A stretch of DNA of 64,000 nt from Halalkalibacter oceani (GCF_040544555.1 NZ_JBEPKD010000013.1:1-64000), one strand, 5' to 3'. Shown: positions 1-7,937, counted from the first letter of the stretch. Notes: generated by a model from the sequence alone, not told the origin. Translations and numbers: made by a program.

Positions 1-48
1 ACACAAAGAATCATTACTCAATCGTTAAAAAAGGATGTTGGCAAGTAG

Positions 49-1137
49 CTACATTTTTAACTGCCAAATCATACATTTCCTACTTGCCAAATACAGACCT
101 TCCGGCGGTTGGATATTTATGTTGTGCAATCCCTCTTCTTCACTTATTTCGGTCTTGACCTCTGGTGTGTTTGTCACCGCCCATACTGCGGTTGCCGTGC
201 CAATCGCTCCAGCGACGATCGCTGTTACAGCCGCTGCGGCGATGATGGATTTTTTCCGTTTTTTCACATTCAGCATCATTTCCAGCCTCCTTTTTAATTG
301 TTTGCCAGTGCCCGATAAGGAAGTACAAAAGCTTAGCGGGAGTCGTCTGCCTTCCATAATGTTCAGGATCATGGCCCCGTATTGCTTCCGTTCTTCATAG
401 GACATGTCTTTCACGACTTCTTCATCGCAGGACAGCTCGCTCCATTTGTGAATGTCTTTGCGGAGAAGGTGAACGAATGGATTAAACCAGTGTAAGGCAC
501 TCGCAGTGAGAACCAGTGATTTGACAGCCAGGTCTTTGCGCTTTACGTGCATCAGCTCGTGGTGAAACACCATGCGAATATTCAGCTGCGCGCAGGTCTC
601 CTCTGGCAGCAGGATGATCGGCTTCCGTAGTCCGAAAAGTGCCGGGCTACGGACAGCCGAGCTATAGAGGAGCTGAACATCGTCTTTGATCCCAAGCTTC
701 TGCTTCATAAGGAGAAGCTCGTGATGAATCTCGCTGTTCTCTCGGACGGGCGTGCTGTGACGGTGCAATTCGTTTGAAAATCTGCGATAACAATACAGCT
801 GCCAGAGGGAATAGATGATACCTCCTGTTGCCCATATGGCTAGCATGATGAGGGCGAGATTCGCAGAAAGATAGTCTGGAAGAAAGCTAGTAAGCTGCCG
901 ACTTACTGGTTGCTGCTCAATCAACGGAGTTCCGGCCTTACTTGGATATAATTTGAACAGCCAATGAATCAAGAGTGCTGCCGGAACAAGAAAAAAGGCA
1001 AGGGCGACCTTTCCGAGAAAATAGCGCCATTTCGCTGGAAAAAAGCTGGCGGGAAGCAGGCTTACCAGAAGGAGACAGCCGACGACGACGCTGCCGGCGA
1101 TCGTTAAGCTGACAAGAATTTCGAGAGCACCATTCAT
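49..1137 (-). CDS. M56-family (BlaR1/MecR1-like) membrane metalloprotease without sensor domain
   Basis: Family knowledge: M56 proteases sit in the membrane and, when a signal arrives, trigger cleavage or release of a partner BlaI-type repressor. Seen: several hydrophobic segments in the first 130 residues, a zinc motif HELMH near residue 195, a downstream ELSCDEE acidic ligand motif, and a last membrane segment near residue 310. About 40 residues follow it, so the penicillin-binding-like sensor domain of full BlaR1 (near 600 residues) is absent. I prefer the ATG at 1137, which has AGGTGA five bases upstream; a GTG at 1146 lies in frame but without a ribosome binding site. It directly follows the repressor gene (1147-1521), as in bla/mec pairs. 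The ligand is unknown. The short tail could be normal for this subfamily or a truncation. Confidence 0.85.
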   Translation of the reverse strand: MNGALEILVSLTIAGSVVVGCLLLVSLLPASFFPAKWRYFLGKVALAFFLVPAALLIHWLFKLYPSKAGTPLIEQQPVSRQLTSFLPDYLSANLALIMLAIWATGGIIYSLWQLYCYRRFSNELHRHSTPVRENSEIHHELLLMKQKLGIKDDVQLLYSSAVRSPALFGLRKPIILLPEETCAQLNIRMVFHHELMHVKRKDLAVKSLVLTASALHWFNPFVHLLRKDIHKWSELSCDEEVVKDMSYEERKQYGAMILNIMEGRRLPLSFCTSLSGTGKQLKRRLEMMLNVKKRKKSIIAAAAVTAIVAGAIGTATAVWAVTNTPEVKTEISEEEGLHNINIQPPEGLYLASRKCMIWQLKM

Positions 1138-1146
1138 TTCGTTCAC

Positions 1147-1521
1147 CTACTTTCCAGAAAACCACTGCTTTAGCTCTGAAATATCTTCATCAGACAGCTT
1201 GTCGCCATCATATAAAGCAGAAATCATGTTTTTCACCGACCCTTCATAGAGGGCATCGAGCACATTTTCTGTTTCCCAAAGCTTGTACGCTTTTTGTGAC
1301 AGACAAGGAGCATAGTGATTCGTCCGGCCTATTCTCGTCGCTTTGAGCAGTCCCTTGTCCACCAATCTGGACAAGAAGGTTGAGATCGTCTGCGCTTTCC
1401 ATGTTTTGTCTCTTTTTAAGAAAATACGAAGCAATTCACTGGAGGTGACAGGGGGATCGCACGCCCAAATCACTTCCATCAGCTCCATTTCAGTATCGGA
1501 GAGCTTTTTAATTTGTTTCAT
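1147..1521 (-). CDS. BlaI/MecI/CopY-family transcriptional repressor
   Basis: A 124-residue winged-helix repressor. The N-terminus LSDTEMELMEVIW and the segment TISTFLSRLVDKGLL are typical of the BlaI/MecI/CopY DNA-binding domain, and the C-terminal third is the dimerisation helix region. The start is an ATG at 1521 with AAAGGAG upstream. It is the first gene of a two-gene unit with the M56 protease, and dyad sequences just upstream (1560-1596) are candidate operators for self-repression. The place where BlaI is normally cut (Asn-Phe) reads Asn-Met in the segment SVKNMISAL, so cleavage specificity may differ. Known members control beta-lactamase or copper export, but no such target gene lies in this window; the regulated function is unknown. 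Confidence 0.9.
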   Translation of the reverse strand: MKQIKKLSDTEMELMEVIWACDPPVTSSELLRIFLKRDKTWKAQTISTFLSRLVDKGLLKATRIGRTNHYAPCLSQKAYKLWETENVLDALYEGSVKNMISALYDGDKLSDEDISELKQWFSGK

Positions 1522-1559
1522 GGCGGACTCCTTTCCGGTAATGTTCTACGTGAACCATC

Positions 1560-1596
1560 ACTACGATATGTAGTGATTAAATTTTACTACAATAGT
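1560..1596. promoter_or_regulatory. Candidate BlaI-type operator pair
   Basis: Two dyads sit just upstream of the repressor gene: ACTAC-GATAT-GTAGT at 1560-1574 and ACTA-CAA-TAGT at 1586-1596. The first has the ACTAC/GTAGT arms expected of BlaI/MecI/CopY operators. TGTAGT (1569) and ACTACA (1586) can also pair across both. This is an inference from dyad position and family; the target promoter was not resolved. Confidence 0.6.
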
Positions 1597-1791
1597 TAGT
1601 AGATTGTAAAGTGCTGGTTATCATCTGCAGGCATTGCTTGGATCGACTGTTATATACGTTTTTTAAGAGAGCGTTTGTTGGCAGCTTGCGGTTTCTTAGT
1701 CGAAAAATGGTTCAAAATGAGCGAAGGATGCATAACGTAATAAGAATACATGAATTATAGGAACTTCGAAAATGGGGAGAGACGTAAACCA

Positions 1792-2538
1792 ATGAAGCAT
1801 GTACGGTATTTTCGCATTGGGGACCAATGGAACGTTCTCTATCTTCCAGAGCAGCCGAGTGGTTTCGCCGTTTGCCTGATTGGCGATAATGGGATGACGG
1901 TGACGAGTAATTCCAGTGAATGGCTCCATCATCCTGAGAAGGAACAATTTATTCAGGATCTCCTGAAGCGGGGATATACGGTTTTTGCTTCTTCTCTTTA
2001 TGATAAGCATTGGGGAAGCCCTAAAGCGTTTGAACTGCTTGAGCATCTGTACCATTTCATTTTAAAACGAGAAATTCTTAATAAAAAAATTCACCTCTTT
2101 GCGGAAGGAGCCGGCGGGTTACTTGCTTTGAGGTGGATCCATACGCATTCAGAGCAAATTCGTTCCTGTTATTTAATCAACCCTTGCCTCTCGCTTAGCT
2201 CGTACTATGAACAGGAGAGGGAGAATAAGCTGTATTATAAGCGCTTTGTCAAAGAGCTGGAGCTGGCCTATGATCTGAAATCGGAACGTGATATTCAGGA
2301 GGATTGGGTGCGAAATCAAGTTCCTGCACTGACATGCGGGCAATGTCCGCCTCTCTCGATTCATTGTCATGTTCAGGAAAAACGTTTTCCTCTTCACGCC
2401 CATAGCCGCGCTCTGCAAAAGCAGCTAGCGGCTGACGGATGCCTGATTAATTTACGGATTCATAGCAATGAACGTTCCTTTTACAAGGAGGCGCAATCCG
2501 CCTTTCCTTTTTACCAAAAGTATGAAGAGGTGTTGTAG
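1792..2538 (+). CDS. Alpha/beta-hydrolase-like protein (YjaU position)
   Basis: A 248-residue protein with no signal peptide. The segment HLFAEGAGGLLALRW near residue 100 resembles a nucleophile elbow (G-x-G/S-x-G), but the usual serine is replaced by glycine, so hydrolase activity is uncertain. It begins at ATG 1792 after GGGGAGAG; an in-frame ATG at 1750 has no ribosome binding site. It is followed after 58 bases by an epimerase gene, then further along by med-comZ, the same order as the genes preceding med in B. subtilis. The product could be a non-enzymatic alpha/beta fold protein. Substrate unknown. Confidence 0.65.
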   Translation: MKHVRYFRIGDQWNVLYLPEQPSGFAVCLIGDNGMTVTSNSSEWLHHPEKEQFIQDLLKRGYTVFASSLYDKHWGSPKAFELLEHLYHFILKREILNKKIHLFAEGAGGLLALRWIHTHSEQIRSCYLINPCLSLSSYYEQERENKLYYKRFVKELELAYDLKSERDIQEDWVRNQVPALTCGQCPPLSIHCHVQEKRFPLHAHSRALQKQLAADGCLINLRIHSNERSFYKEAQSAFPFYQKYEEVL

Positions 2539-2596
2539 CGCGGTGCTGGGAGTGAACCTTTTGGCCGGGTTCGGTAGTTGAAAAAGGAGGGGAAGA

Positions 2597-3508
2597 ATGA
2601 AGAAAGTTGTTGTCACAGGAGGCTTTGGTTTTATTGGCTTTCATCTTTGTGAGCGGCTGCTTCTCAATGGAGTGGAAGTGATTGCGATCGATCAAATGAA
2701 TGAAGCTGAAAAAGAAAAACAGGAAGAAATGGAATTGCGACTTGGACGGAATGCCTTGCTGACGATCATCAAGGAAAAAGCAGAGAATGCCGACCTGGAA
2801 AAACTTCTGACCGGGATCGACGCGCTTTATCATCTTGCCGCCGATACGTCAGCCGATCATACATGGCCGCCACTCGCCGAGTCGATTGAAAACAATGTTA
2901 ATTTGACCCGGACCCTCGTGCAGGCATGTCCGCCAGAAGCGCGCTTTATTTACGCTTCGACCGTCGATGTGTATGGCGAGCGTCCTGGCGTGATTACCGA
3001 ACGGACGCCTGCCAATCCCACTTCGCCCTATGGAATTACGAAGTTAACCGGGGAGAATGTCATTCGCAAATATGCCGAGCAGCGCGGCCTTCCGTATGTC
3101 ATTTTACGGTTGCCGACGGTCTATGGGCCGTGGCAGCGCGCTGATATGACGTATTACCAGCTGCTTTCCGGCAAGGAGGAGGTAGAGTCGGATCGTTCAA
3201 CGCTCGATGTGCTGTATGTCGATGATGTCGTGGACGCTTTTATGCTCGCCGGGAAAACGAAGCATGTGAACGAGGTGTATCAGCTGTCGTCGGGAAAAGC
3301 CAACCAGTGGGTGCGCGGAGTCGAACATGTGGCGCCCGATCATCCGTTGACGGCCTCGCCGCGGTTTGAGACGTCATTATCGGCTGAGAAAAGTAAAGAC
3401 ATGCTTGGCTTCGAGGCGAAAGTATCCTTGCAGGAAGGGCTTGCCAAGCAGCGGGAACATATGACACAATGGCTAAAACAGCAGCAACTGCAAAAAGGGC
3501 GTGAATAG
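2597..3508 (+). CDS. NAD(P)-dependent epimerase/dehydratase, extended SDR family
   Basis: A 303-residue extended short-chain dehydrogenase. The Rossmann dinucleotide motif GGFGFIG lies at residues 8-14, and the catalytic pair appears as YGITK (YxxxK) near residue 145, with an upstream STVDVYG serine motif. Such enzymes epimerise or dehydrate nucleotide sugars in the cytoplasm. The start ATG follows AAAAAGGAGGGG. It sits between the hydrolase-like gene and a small membrane protein gene that begins one base after its stop codon, so the three probably share a transcript. An epimerase-like gene precedes med in other Bacillaceae. The actual sugar substrate cannot be told. Confidence 0.85.
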   Translation: MKKVVVTGGFGFIGFHLCERLLLNGVEVIAIDQMNEAEKEKQEEMELRLGRNALLTIIKEKAENADLEKLLTGIDALYHLAADTSADHTWPPLAESIENNVNLTRTLVQACPPEARFIYASTVDVYGERPGVITERTPANPTSPYGITKLTGENVIRKYAEQRGLPYVILRLPTVYGPWQRADMTYYQLLSGKEEVESDRSTLDVLYVDDVVDAFMLAGKTKHVNEVYQLSSGKANQWVRGVEHVAPDHPLTASPRFETSLSAEKSKDMLGFEAKVSLQEGLAKQREHMTQWLKQQQLQKGRE

Positions 3509-3700
3509 GTGGATATGAAACGGGCCTTTATCGGAATCGTCATCTTTGCATTCGTGACAGTGATTTCCTTTTTGCTCTTGCGACGAATGTTCGGTTTGCC
3601 GGAGGGGATCAGTGTAATTGGCGCGATCGGCTTAGGGGCGCTGGCGGAAATCCTTTATCAGCGCAGCCGCAAGCGAGCGGGGAGGAAGATTTCCGAATAG
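3509..3700 (+). CDS. Small membrane protein
   Basis: A 63-residue protein with two hydrophobic stretches (residues about 5-23 and 30-48) and a basic C-terminus (RSRKRAGRK). It starts at GTG 3509, directly after the stop codon of the epimerase gene, with AAAAAGGG about nine bases upstream; an ATG two codons later (3515) is an alternative. It is translationally linked to the epimerase. No family recognised. Confidence 0.6.
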   Translation: MDMKRAFIGIVIFAFVTVISFLLLRRMFGLPEGISVIGAIGLGALAEILYQRSRKRAGRKISE

Positions 3701-3728
3701 GCAAGTGAGGGCGAGCCAAAATCAGGTA

Positions 3729-3771
3729 GGGACTGGGGCAAAAGGTAAAAAATAACCTCTGTCCCAGTCCC
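3729..3771. terminator. Hairpin terminator between convergent genes
   Basis: GGGACTGGG (3729) pairs with CCCAGTCCC (3763), enclosing a second AAAGGT/ACCT stem. It belongs to the GGCTGGG...AAAGGT hairpin family found at several other intergenic sites in the window. Confidence 0.7.
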
Positions 3772-3857
3772 TTAACGTTTTTTAGGTTGATTCGTAAAAA
3801 CATTCGCAGGAGGAAGTGTAGGAAGCATCGAGGAAGAGCACTGGCTCCGCACGTTAC

Positions 3858-3892
3858 GTTCACCATGAAAGAACCTCACTTTCATGGTGAAC
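3858..3892. repeat. Palindromic repeat, copy 1
   Basis: A perfect 14-bp stem, GTTCACCATGAAAG (3858-3871) with CTTTCATGGTGAAC (3879-3892), around a 7-base loop. A second copy lies at 50651-50683 with the same loop length and the same flanking CGTTACGTTC. No U-tract follows, so it is not an obvious terminator. Confidence 0.75.
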
Positions 3893-3925
3893 AAAGACCG
3901 TTGTAACGGCTCTGCACAGTGCTTC

Positions 3926-3950
3926 AAAAAAACGCCACAGGCGTTTTTTT
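3926..3950 (-). terminator. Terminator of prfC
   Basis: AAAAAAACGCC-ACA-GGCGTTTTTTT, an A/T-flanked GC hairpin. It reads as an intrinsic terminator leftwards and overlaps the prfC stop codon by two bases. Confidence 0.75.
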
Positions 3951-5544
3951 AGATCGTGGAACGGAAGAAAGAATTCTCGTAAAATGTAATATCAGGATAC
4001 TTCTCCGTTGCTGTGCGCATTTGGAAATCATTTTCAAACAGCACGACAATCCGGCCATCGCGGTCGGTTACGAGATTACGCTGGGCTTTTTTAAAGGCTT
4101 CCAGCGCTTCCGGCGGGCCGTCTGCCCAGCGCGCCAATGAAAACGGCAGCCGTTCAAGCTGAATGTCAACGTGATATTCATGCTTCAGCCGATGCTCAAG
4201 CACTTCAAACTGCAGGACTCCGACTACGCCGACAATTTGCTGCTCATTGAAGCGGTTAAACGTTTTAAACAGCTGAATGGCGCCTTCCTCCGTTAATTGG
4301 TGCAGCCCTTTTTCAAAGGATTTATGCTTTAATGCTTCCTTAACTGTGATCGCACTGAAGAATTCAGGCGAGAAATGAGGCATCTCCGCAAATTCAAAGC
4401 TGTCTCCTTCAACGAGCGTATCGCCAATCCGGAAGTTGCCCGGATCAAAGAGACCGATAATATCGCCGGCGTAAGCCTCGTCGATGATGCTGCGGTTTTG
4501 CGCCAGAAATTGCGTCGGCTGCGAGAGCTTGATGTTTTTTCCGATGCGGACATGCTTGACCGCCATCCCGCGTTCAAATTTGCCGGACGTGATCCGCAAG
4601 AAAGCAATCCGGTCGCGGTGAGCAGGATTCATGTTGGCCTGGATTTTGAAAATAAATCCGGAAAACTCTTTATAGGTTAACGGCTCGATCAAGCCTTTCG
4701 AGCTTTCTCTTGGCGTCGGTGCCGGCGAAAGCTTTAAGAAGTGCTCAAGGAATGTTTGCACGCCAAAGCTGGAAATTGCGCTGCCGAAGAAAATCGGCGT
4801 CAGTTCTCCTTTGGCAACAAGCTCAAGGTCGAACTCATCTCCGGCGACATCAAGCAGCTCCAGCTCCTCGCGAAACTGCGCAACGAGCTCGGGGTCGTTA
4901 ATCGCTTCATCAAGCTTCGGATCATCCGGTCCTTCCAATTGAATGACATCAATTTCTTTCGGGTTTTCCGGATTATACAGTTCCAGCCGCTTCTCATGAC
5001 GGTCATAAACACCTGAGAAGGACTGTCCCATGCCGATTGGCCAGCCCATCGGATACGAGCGGATGCCAAGCAGGTTCTCAAGCTCTTCCATCAGCTCAAA
5101 AGGGTCGCGTCCCTGGCGGTCGAGCTTGTTCATAAACGTAAAAATCGGTATGCCCCGCATTTTACATACTTTAAAGAGCTTCTTCGTCTGCGCCTCGACG
5201 CCTTTGGCCGCATCGATCAGCATCGTCGCCGAGTCAGCCGCTGTTAGCGTCCGGTACGTATCTTCACTGAAATCTTCATGCCCCGGTGTATCAAGAATAT
5301 TGACGTGATAGCCGTCATATTGAAATTCAAGGACAGAGCTTGTCACGGAAATTCCCCGCTGCTTTTCAATATCCATCCAGTCACTCATCGCATGTTTGGC
5401 TGTTTTCTTCCCTTTAACGGATCCAGCCTCGCGTATGGCTCCACCAAACAGCAGCAGTTTTTCCGTTAAAGTCGTTTTTCCGGCATCGGGATGCGAAATA
5501 ATCGCAAAGGTCCGCCGTGATTGCACAGCTTCCGTGTACGTCAT
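3949..5544 (-). CDS. prfC: Peptide chain release factor 3
   Basis: RF3 is a translational GTPase that recycles release factors RF1/RF2 from the ribosome after peptide release. The 531-residue length is typical. Seen: G1 motif HPDAGKTT near residue 18, a G2/G3 stretch ending DTPGHEDF near residue 85, and NKLD (G4) near 140, followed by the beta-barrel and C-terminal domains of the family. The start is ATG 5544. It is transcribed against its neighbours from an extended -10 promoter just upstream and ends in its own terminator, so it is an independent unit placed between the epimerase gene and med. B. subtilis lacks prfC here, so this is a lineage difference. Confidence 0.97.
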   Translation of the reverse strand: MTYTEAVQSRRTFAIISHPDAGKTTLTEKLLLFGGAIREAGSVKGKKTAKHAMSDWMDIEKQRGISVTSSVLEFQYDGYHVNILDTPGHEDFSEDTYRTLTAADSATMLIDAAKGVEAQTKKLFKVCKMRGIPIFTFMNKLDRQGRDPFELMEELENLLGIRSYPMGWPIGMGQSFSGVYDRHEKRLELYNPENPKEIDVIQLEGPDDPKLDEAINDPELVAQFREELELLDVAGDEFDLELVAKGELTPIFFGSAISSFGVQTFLEHFLKLSPAPTPRESSKGLIEPLTYKEFSGFIFKIQANMNPAHRDRIAFLRITSGKFERGMAVKHVRIGKNIKLSQPTQFLAQNRSIIDEAYAGDIIGLFDPGNFRIGDTLVEGDSFEFAEMPHFSPEFFSAITVKEALKHKSFEKGLHQLTEEGAIQLFKTFNRFNEQQIVGVVGVLQFEVLEHRLKHEYHVDIQLERLPFSLARWADGPPEALEAFKKAQRNLVTDRDGRIVVLFENDFQMRTATEKYPDITFYENSFFRSTI

Positions 5545-5582
5545 AAATATGTTCCTCGTTTCTCGTTCAAATAGTCTTATCC

Positions 5583-5591
5583 ATTATACCA
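5583..5591 (-). promoter_or_regulatory. Extended -10 promoter of prfC
   Basis: Read leftwards, the sequence is TGGTATAAT (extended -10, TGnTATAAT), about 45 bases before the prfC start codon. The -35 hexamer is weak, as usual for extended -10 promoters. Confidence 0.55.
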
Positions 5592-5830
5592 GCCTTCGCT
5601 CAATGTTTCATCTTTGCGCCAAAAAACATTACAATCAGATTACATCTGTCCAAGAAAGGATAAAACAAAAAGGGTATCGTCATAGAATAACGAATAACTA
5701 GGACGAAAGAAGGTGATCAATTCGATAGAGTAGGAAAGCGCTAAAAAGGAAGCCTTCCAATTACTAACAGGAAATCATTTCATTCATCCATTATAATAGA
5801 AAAGGGCAAATCAATAGGGAGCGTGTCAAC

Positions 5831-6793
5831 ATGAGAATTCCACAGATTTTGCAAGTCACTTTGCTGATCATTCTGCTGGCAGGCTGCAGCAATCCGATTT
5901 CTTCATCTTCACCGGCGAAAATCGGACTGCTGCTCGAAAACACGATTGACGACCAGGGATGGAATAGCAAAGGATATCAGGGACTTTTAAATATTCATAC
6001 TAACCGAAAGAGTGAAGTTGTGTTTAAAGAGGATATGAATACGCTCGAAAAAGTAAAAAATGCCGTGGCGGAATTTGCCGCCAATGATGTTCAATTGGTA
6101 TTCGGACATGGCAGGATTTTTGCTGAATTTTTCTCCGAGCTTGGCGAGGATTATCCAGACATCCATTTTGTCAGCTTTAACGGGGATGTAGAAGGTGAGA
6201 ATGTCACGAGCCTACAATTCGACAGCTATGCGATGGGTTATTTTGCCGGGATGATGGCCGCATCGATGTCGGAAACCGGGGTGGTCGGTATTATCGCCGC
6301 CTTTCCATGGCAGCCGGAGGTCAAAGGCTTCCAGGAAGGGGCAAAGGTAGAAAACGGGGCAATCGAGGTGGAGGTTGAATTTGTCGAAAGCTGGACAAAT
6401 GAAGAGCGCGCTTTGACTTATTTTAAAGAGATGCAACAGAAAGATGTCGATGTGTTCTATCCGGCCGGCGATGGCTACCATGTGGCGGTGATTGAGGAAG
6501 CGAAGAATCAAGGGCTGTATGCGATCGGCTTTGTCGGCGACCAATCTGATTTGGGTGAATCAACTGTGTTAACAAGCACGGTACAGCATGTCGATGTGCT
6601 GTATGAACTGGTCGCTGACCAATATGAAAAAGATGAACTGCCGGCAGGGAACAAGAGCTATGATTTTCAAGATGGAGTCATTACACTTGGCCGTTTTAGT
6701 CCAATTGTACCGGAAGAAATAAAGCTGGAGCTTGAAGAGGCAGTCAAGACGTATATTGAAACGGGAGACTTGCCGGAATCGCCCTTAACCTAA
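5831..6793 (+). CDS. med: Med, BMP-family lipoprotein, positive regulator of comK
   Basis: A 320-residue substrate-binding-like protein of the BMP/PnrA family. It has a lipoprotein signal with lipobox LLAGC (Cys19) and the family opening KIGLLLEN...DQGWNSKGY. In B. subtilis, Med is needed for full comK expression and competence. The gene is followed 67 bases later by comZ, as in B. subtilis, which supports the name. Start ATG 5831; a TATAAT at 5792 suggests a promoter but no clear -35 was seen. No ABC transporter genes lie nearby, so a transport role is not supported by context. Confidence 0.9.
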   Translation: MRIPQILQVTLLIILLAGCSNPISSSSPAKIGLLLENTIDDQGWNSKGYQGLLNIHTNRKSEVVFKEDMNTLEKVKNAVAEFAANDVQLVFGHGRIFAEFFSELGEDYPDIHFVSFNGDVEGENVTSLQFDSYAMGYFAGMMAASMSETGVVGIIAAFPWQPEVKGFQEGAKVENGAIEVEVEFVESWTNEERALTYFKEMQQKDVDVFYPAGDGYHVAVIEEAKNQGLYAIGFVGDQSDLGESTVLTSTVQHVDVLYELVADQYEKDELPAGNKSYDFQDGVITLGRFSPIVPEEIKLELEEAVKTYIETGDLPESPLT

Positions 6794-6860
6794 CTACTTG
6801 CGTTCACCTGCTCATCATAGTATCGTAGATGAGAGAATGATCTTAAGAGGTGGATAATGT

Positions 6861-7055
6861 ATGAATCTTCCGGAAATGAATATGAAATTTATGCAAATTG
6901 CAATGAAGCACCTGCCTGAAGGAAAGAAGTTTCTCGATGAAAAAGGAATCGAATTAAATATGGAAGATTTACAGCCGATGCTTGAGCTGCTGTTAAATGT
7001 CATGTCCGAAGCATATGAGCTGGGCAAGGAGCATTCTGCGTTGGAGAAAGAGTAA
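6861..7055 (+). CDS. comZ: ComZ, negative regulator of comG operon
   Basis: A 64-residue acidic protein with the ComZ pattern: FMQIAMKHLPEGKKFLDE in the N-terminal half and MSEAYELGK near the end. In B. subtilis, ComZ lowers comG expression. The start is ATG 6861, six bases after AAGAGGTGG; an overlapping ATG at 6857 is out of frame. It follows med closely and is followed by a hairpin at 7072. Position after med and before fabH is conserved. Confidence 0.92.
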   Translation: MNLPEMNMKFMQIAMKHLPEGKKFLDEKGIELNMEDLQPMLELLLNVMSEAYELGKEHSALEKE

Positions 7056-7071
7056 GAAAAGCTGTACATGA

Positions 7072-7118
7072 AAGAAAAGCTCGACAGGGGGAAGCACCTG
7101 ATCCGGGCTTTTCTTCTG
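7072..7118 (+). terminator. Terminator after comZ
   Basis: AAGAAAAGC (7072-7080) pairs with GCTTTTCTT (7107-7115), followed by a short T-rich stretch. Confidence 0.5.
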
Positions 7119-7149
7119 TTTAAATTTATGAGCGCAAGGAGGAAATAAG

Positions 7150-7473
7150 ATGGACAAGACGGCGAGACTTAAAGCGTTTGCTGAAGAAATGAAACAAGGC
7201 TATCAGCTGGTCAAGGAGAAGAAGGACAAAGAAGCGATTCAAAAGCTACGCCCGTTTATCGAATTAATGAGACAAAGCGAGGCGCCTCATATACGACTGT
7301 TTGTATCGTACAGTATCGCTCAAATCCGCACTGGGGATCTTGAAGGGTTTTTGCAAACGTATGAAGAGGTAAAAGGCATGTCGCCGAAAAGCGAGGAAGA
7401 CGAGCAGCTGAAAAGTCAGCTGGACGGATTTTTTGTTGATATGATGGAAGAGCTGCAAAAGAAAGAAAAATAA
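7150..7473 (+). CDS. Uncharacterised 107-residue helical protein
   Basis: No family recognised. A highly charged, predicted all-helical cytoplasmic protein without signal or membrane segments. The spacing of helices (KEAIQKLRPFIE, VSYSIAQIRTG, EGFLQTYEEVK) is reminiscent of TPR-like helical pairs. The start is ATG 7150 after AAGGAGG. It lies between comZ and a YGP-repeat gene in a stretch of small genes absent from the B. subtilis comZ-fabHA interval. Confidence 0.75.
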   Translation: MDKTARLKAFAEEMKQGYQLVKEKKDKEAIQKLRPFIELMRQSEAPHIRLFVSYSIAQIRTGDLEGFLQTYEEVKGMSPKSEEDEQLKSQLDGFFVDMMEELQKKEK

Positions 7474-7539
7474 CGACAGGCTCCATTCTTTCTGCTCGTT
7501 CATAGGATAAAGAGAACCTAGCGGAAGGAGCGGTGAAGC

Positions 7540-7815
7540 ATGAGCTATCTCCCTTATCAACCGATGATGAGAAACGCCGGGTATGAGCAACAGGATCAAC
7601 GTTTTTTTCCTGTGCTTCCCTTTATAGCGGGACTCGCGGTCAGTCCATTTCTTTTCGGGGGCTATGGCTATGGTCGGCCAAATGTCTTTTACGGTCCAAA
7701 TTACGGTCCGAATTATGGCCCAAGCTACGGACCTGGTTATGGCCCGAACTATGGTCCGGGTTACGGTCCCAGCTATGGTCCTCAGTACGGTCCGGTCTAT
7801 CCTTACTATAGATGA
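7540..7815 (+). CDS. YGP-repeat protein, possible spore-surface protein
   Basis: A 91-residue protein. Residues 25-40 are hydrophobic, followed by GGYGYG and then nine tandem YGP(N/S/G/Q/V) tetrapeptides to residue 86, ending in PYYR. Tyr/Gly/Pro-rich short proteins of this kind are frequent among Bacillus spore coat proteins, but no specific family match is claimed. The start is ATG 7540 after GCGGAAGGAG. It has its own terminator hairpin at 7831. The repeat is encoded by a 12-bp tandem unit (7690-7797) and may vary in copy number between strains. Confidence 0.7.
   Translation: MSYLPYQPMMRNAGYEQQDQRFFPVLPFIAGLAVSPFLFGGYGYGRPNVFYGPNYGPNYGPSYGPGYGPNYGPGYGPSYGPQYGPVYPYYR
7690..7797 (+). repeat. 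Nine-copy 12-bp tandem repeat
   Basis: Nine in-frame degenerate copies of a 12-bp unit (TAYGGTCCNNNY type) encode YGPx. The array lies wholly inside the 91-residue protein gene; the period keeps the reading frame, so copy changes would lengthen or shorten the protein by four residues. Confidence 0.85.
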
Positions 7816-7830
7816 GCATAATAAGGAAAA

Positions 7831-7875
7831 GAGGTGTCTCAATCGGCTAACGCCTTTTTAGGGACACCTCGTTTT
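7831..7875 (+). terminator. Terminator after YGP-repeat gene
   Basis: GAGGTGTC (7831-7838) pairs with GACACCTC (7863-7870), followed by GTTTTAC. It lies between convergent genes and could serve both. Confidence 0.6.
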
Positions 7876-7937
7876 ACATAGAATGCTGCTGAAAAAGTCT
7901 CGGTTTCATTTTAGTAGCCTGCCTTGGTTTAAGCTGC

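Noticed and set aside
7690..7797. CRISPR-like short repeat array
   Set aside because: Units are directly adjacent 12-mers without spacers and are in frame within a protein gene.
7264..7842. Antisense open frame opposite the 107-residue and YGP genes
   Set aside because: Its repetitive Thr/Val/Arg stretch is just the complement of the 12-bp array, and it crosses two supported genes.
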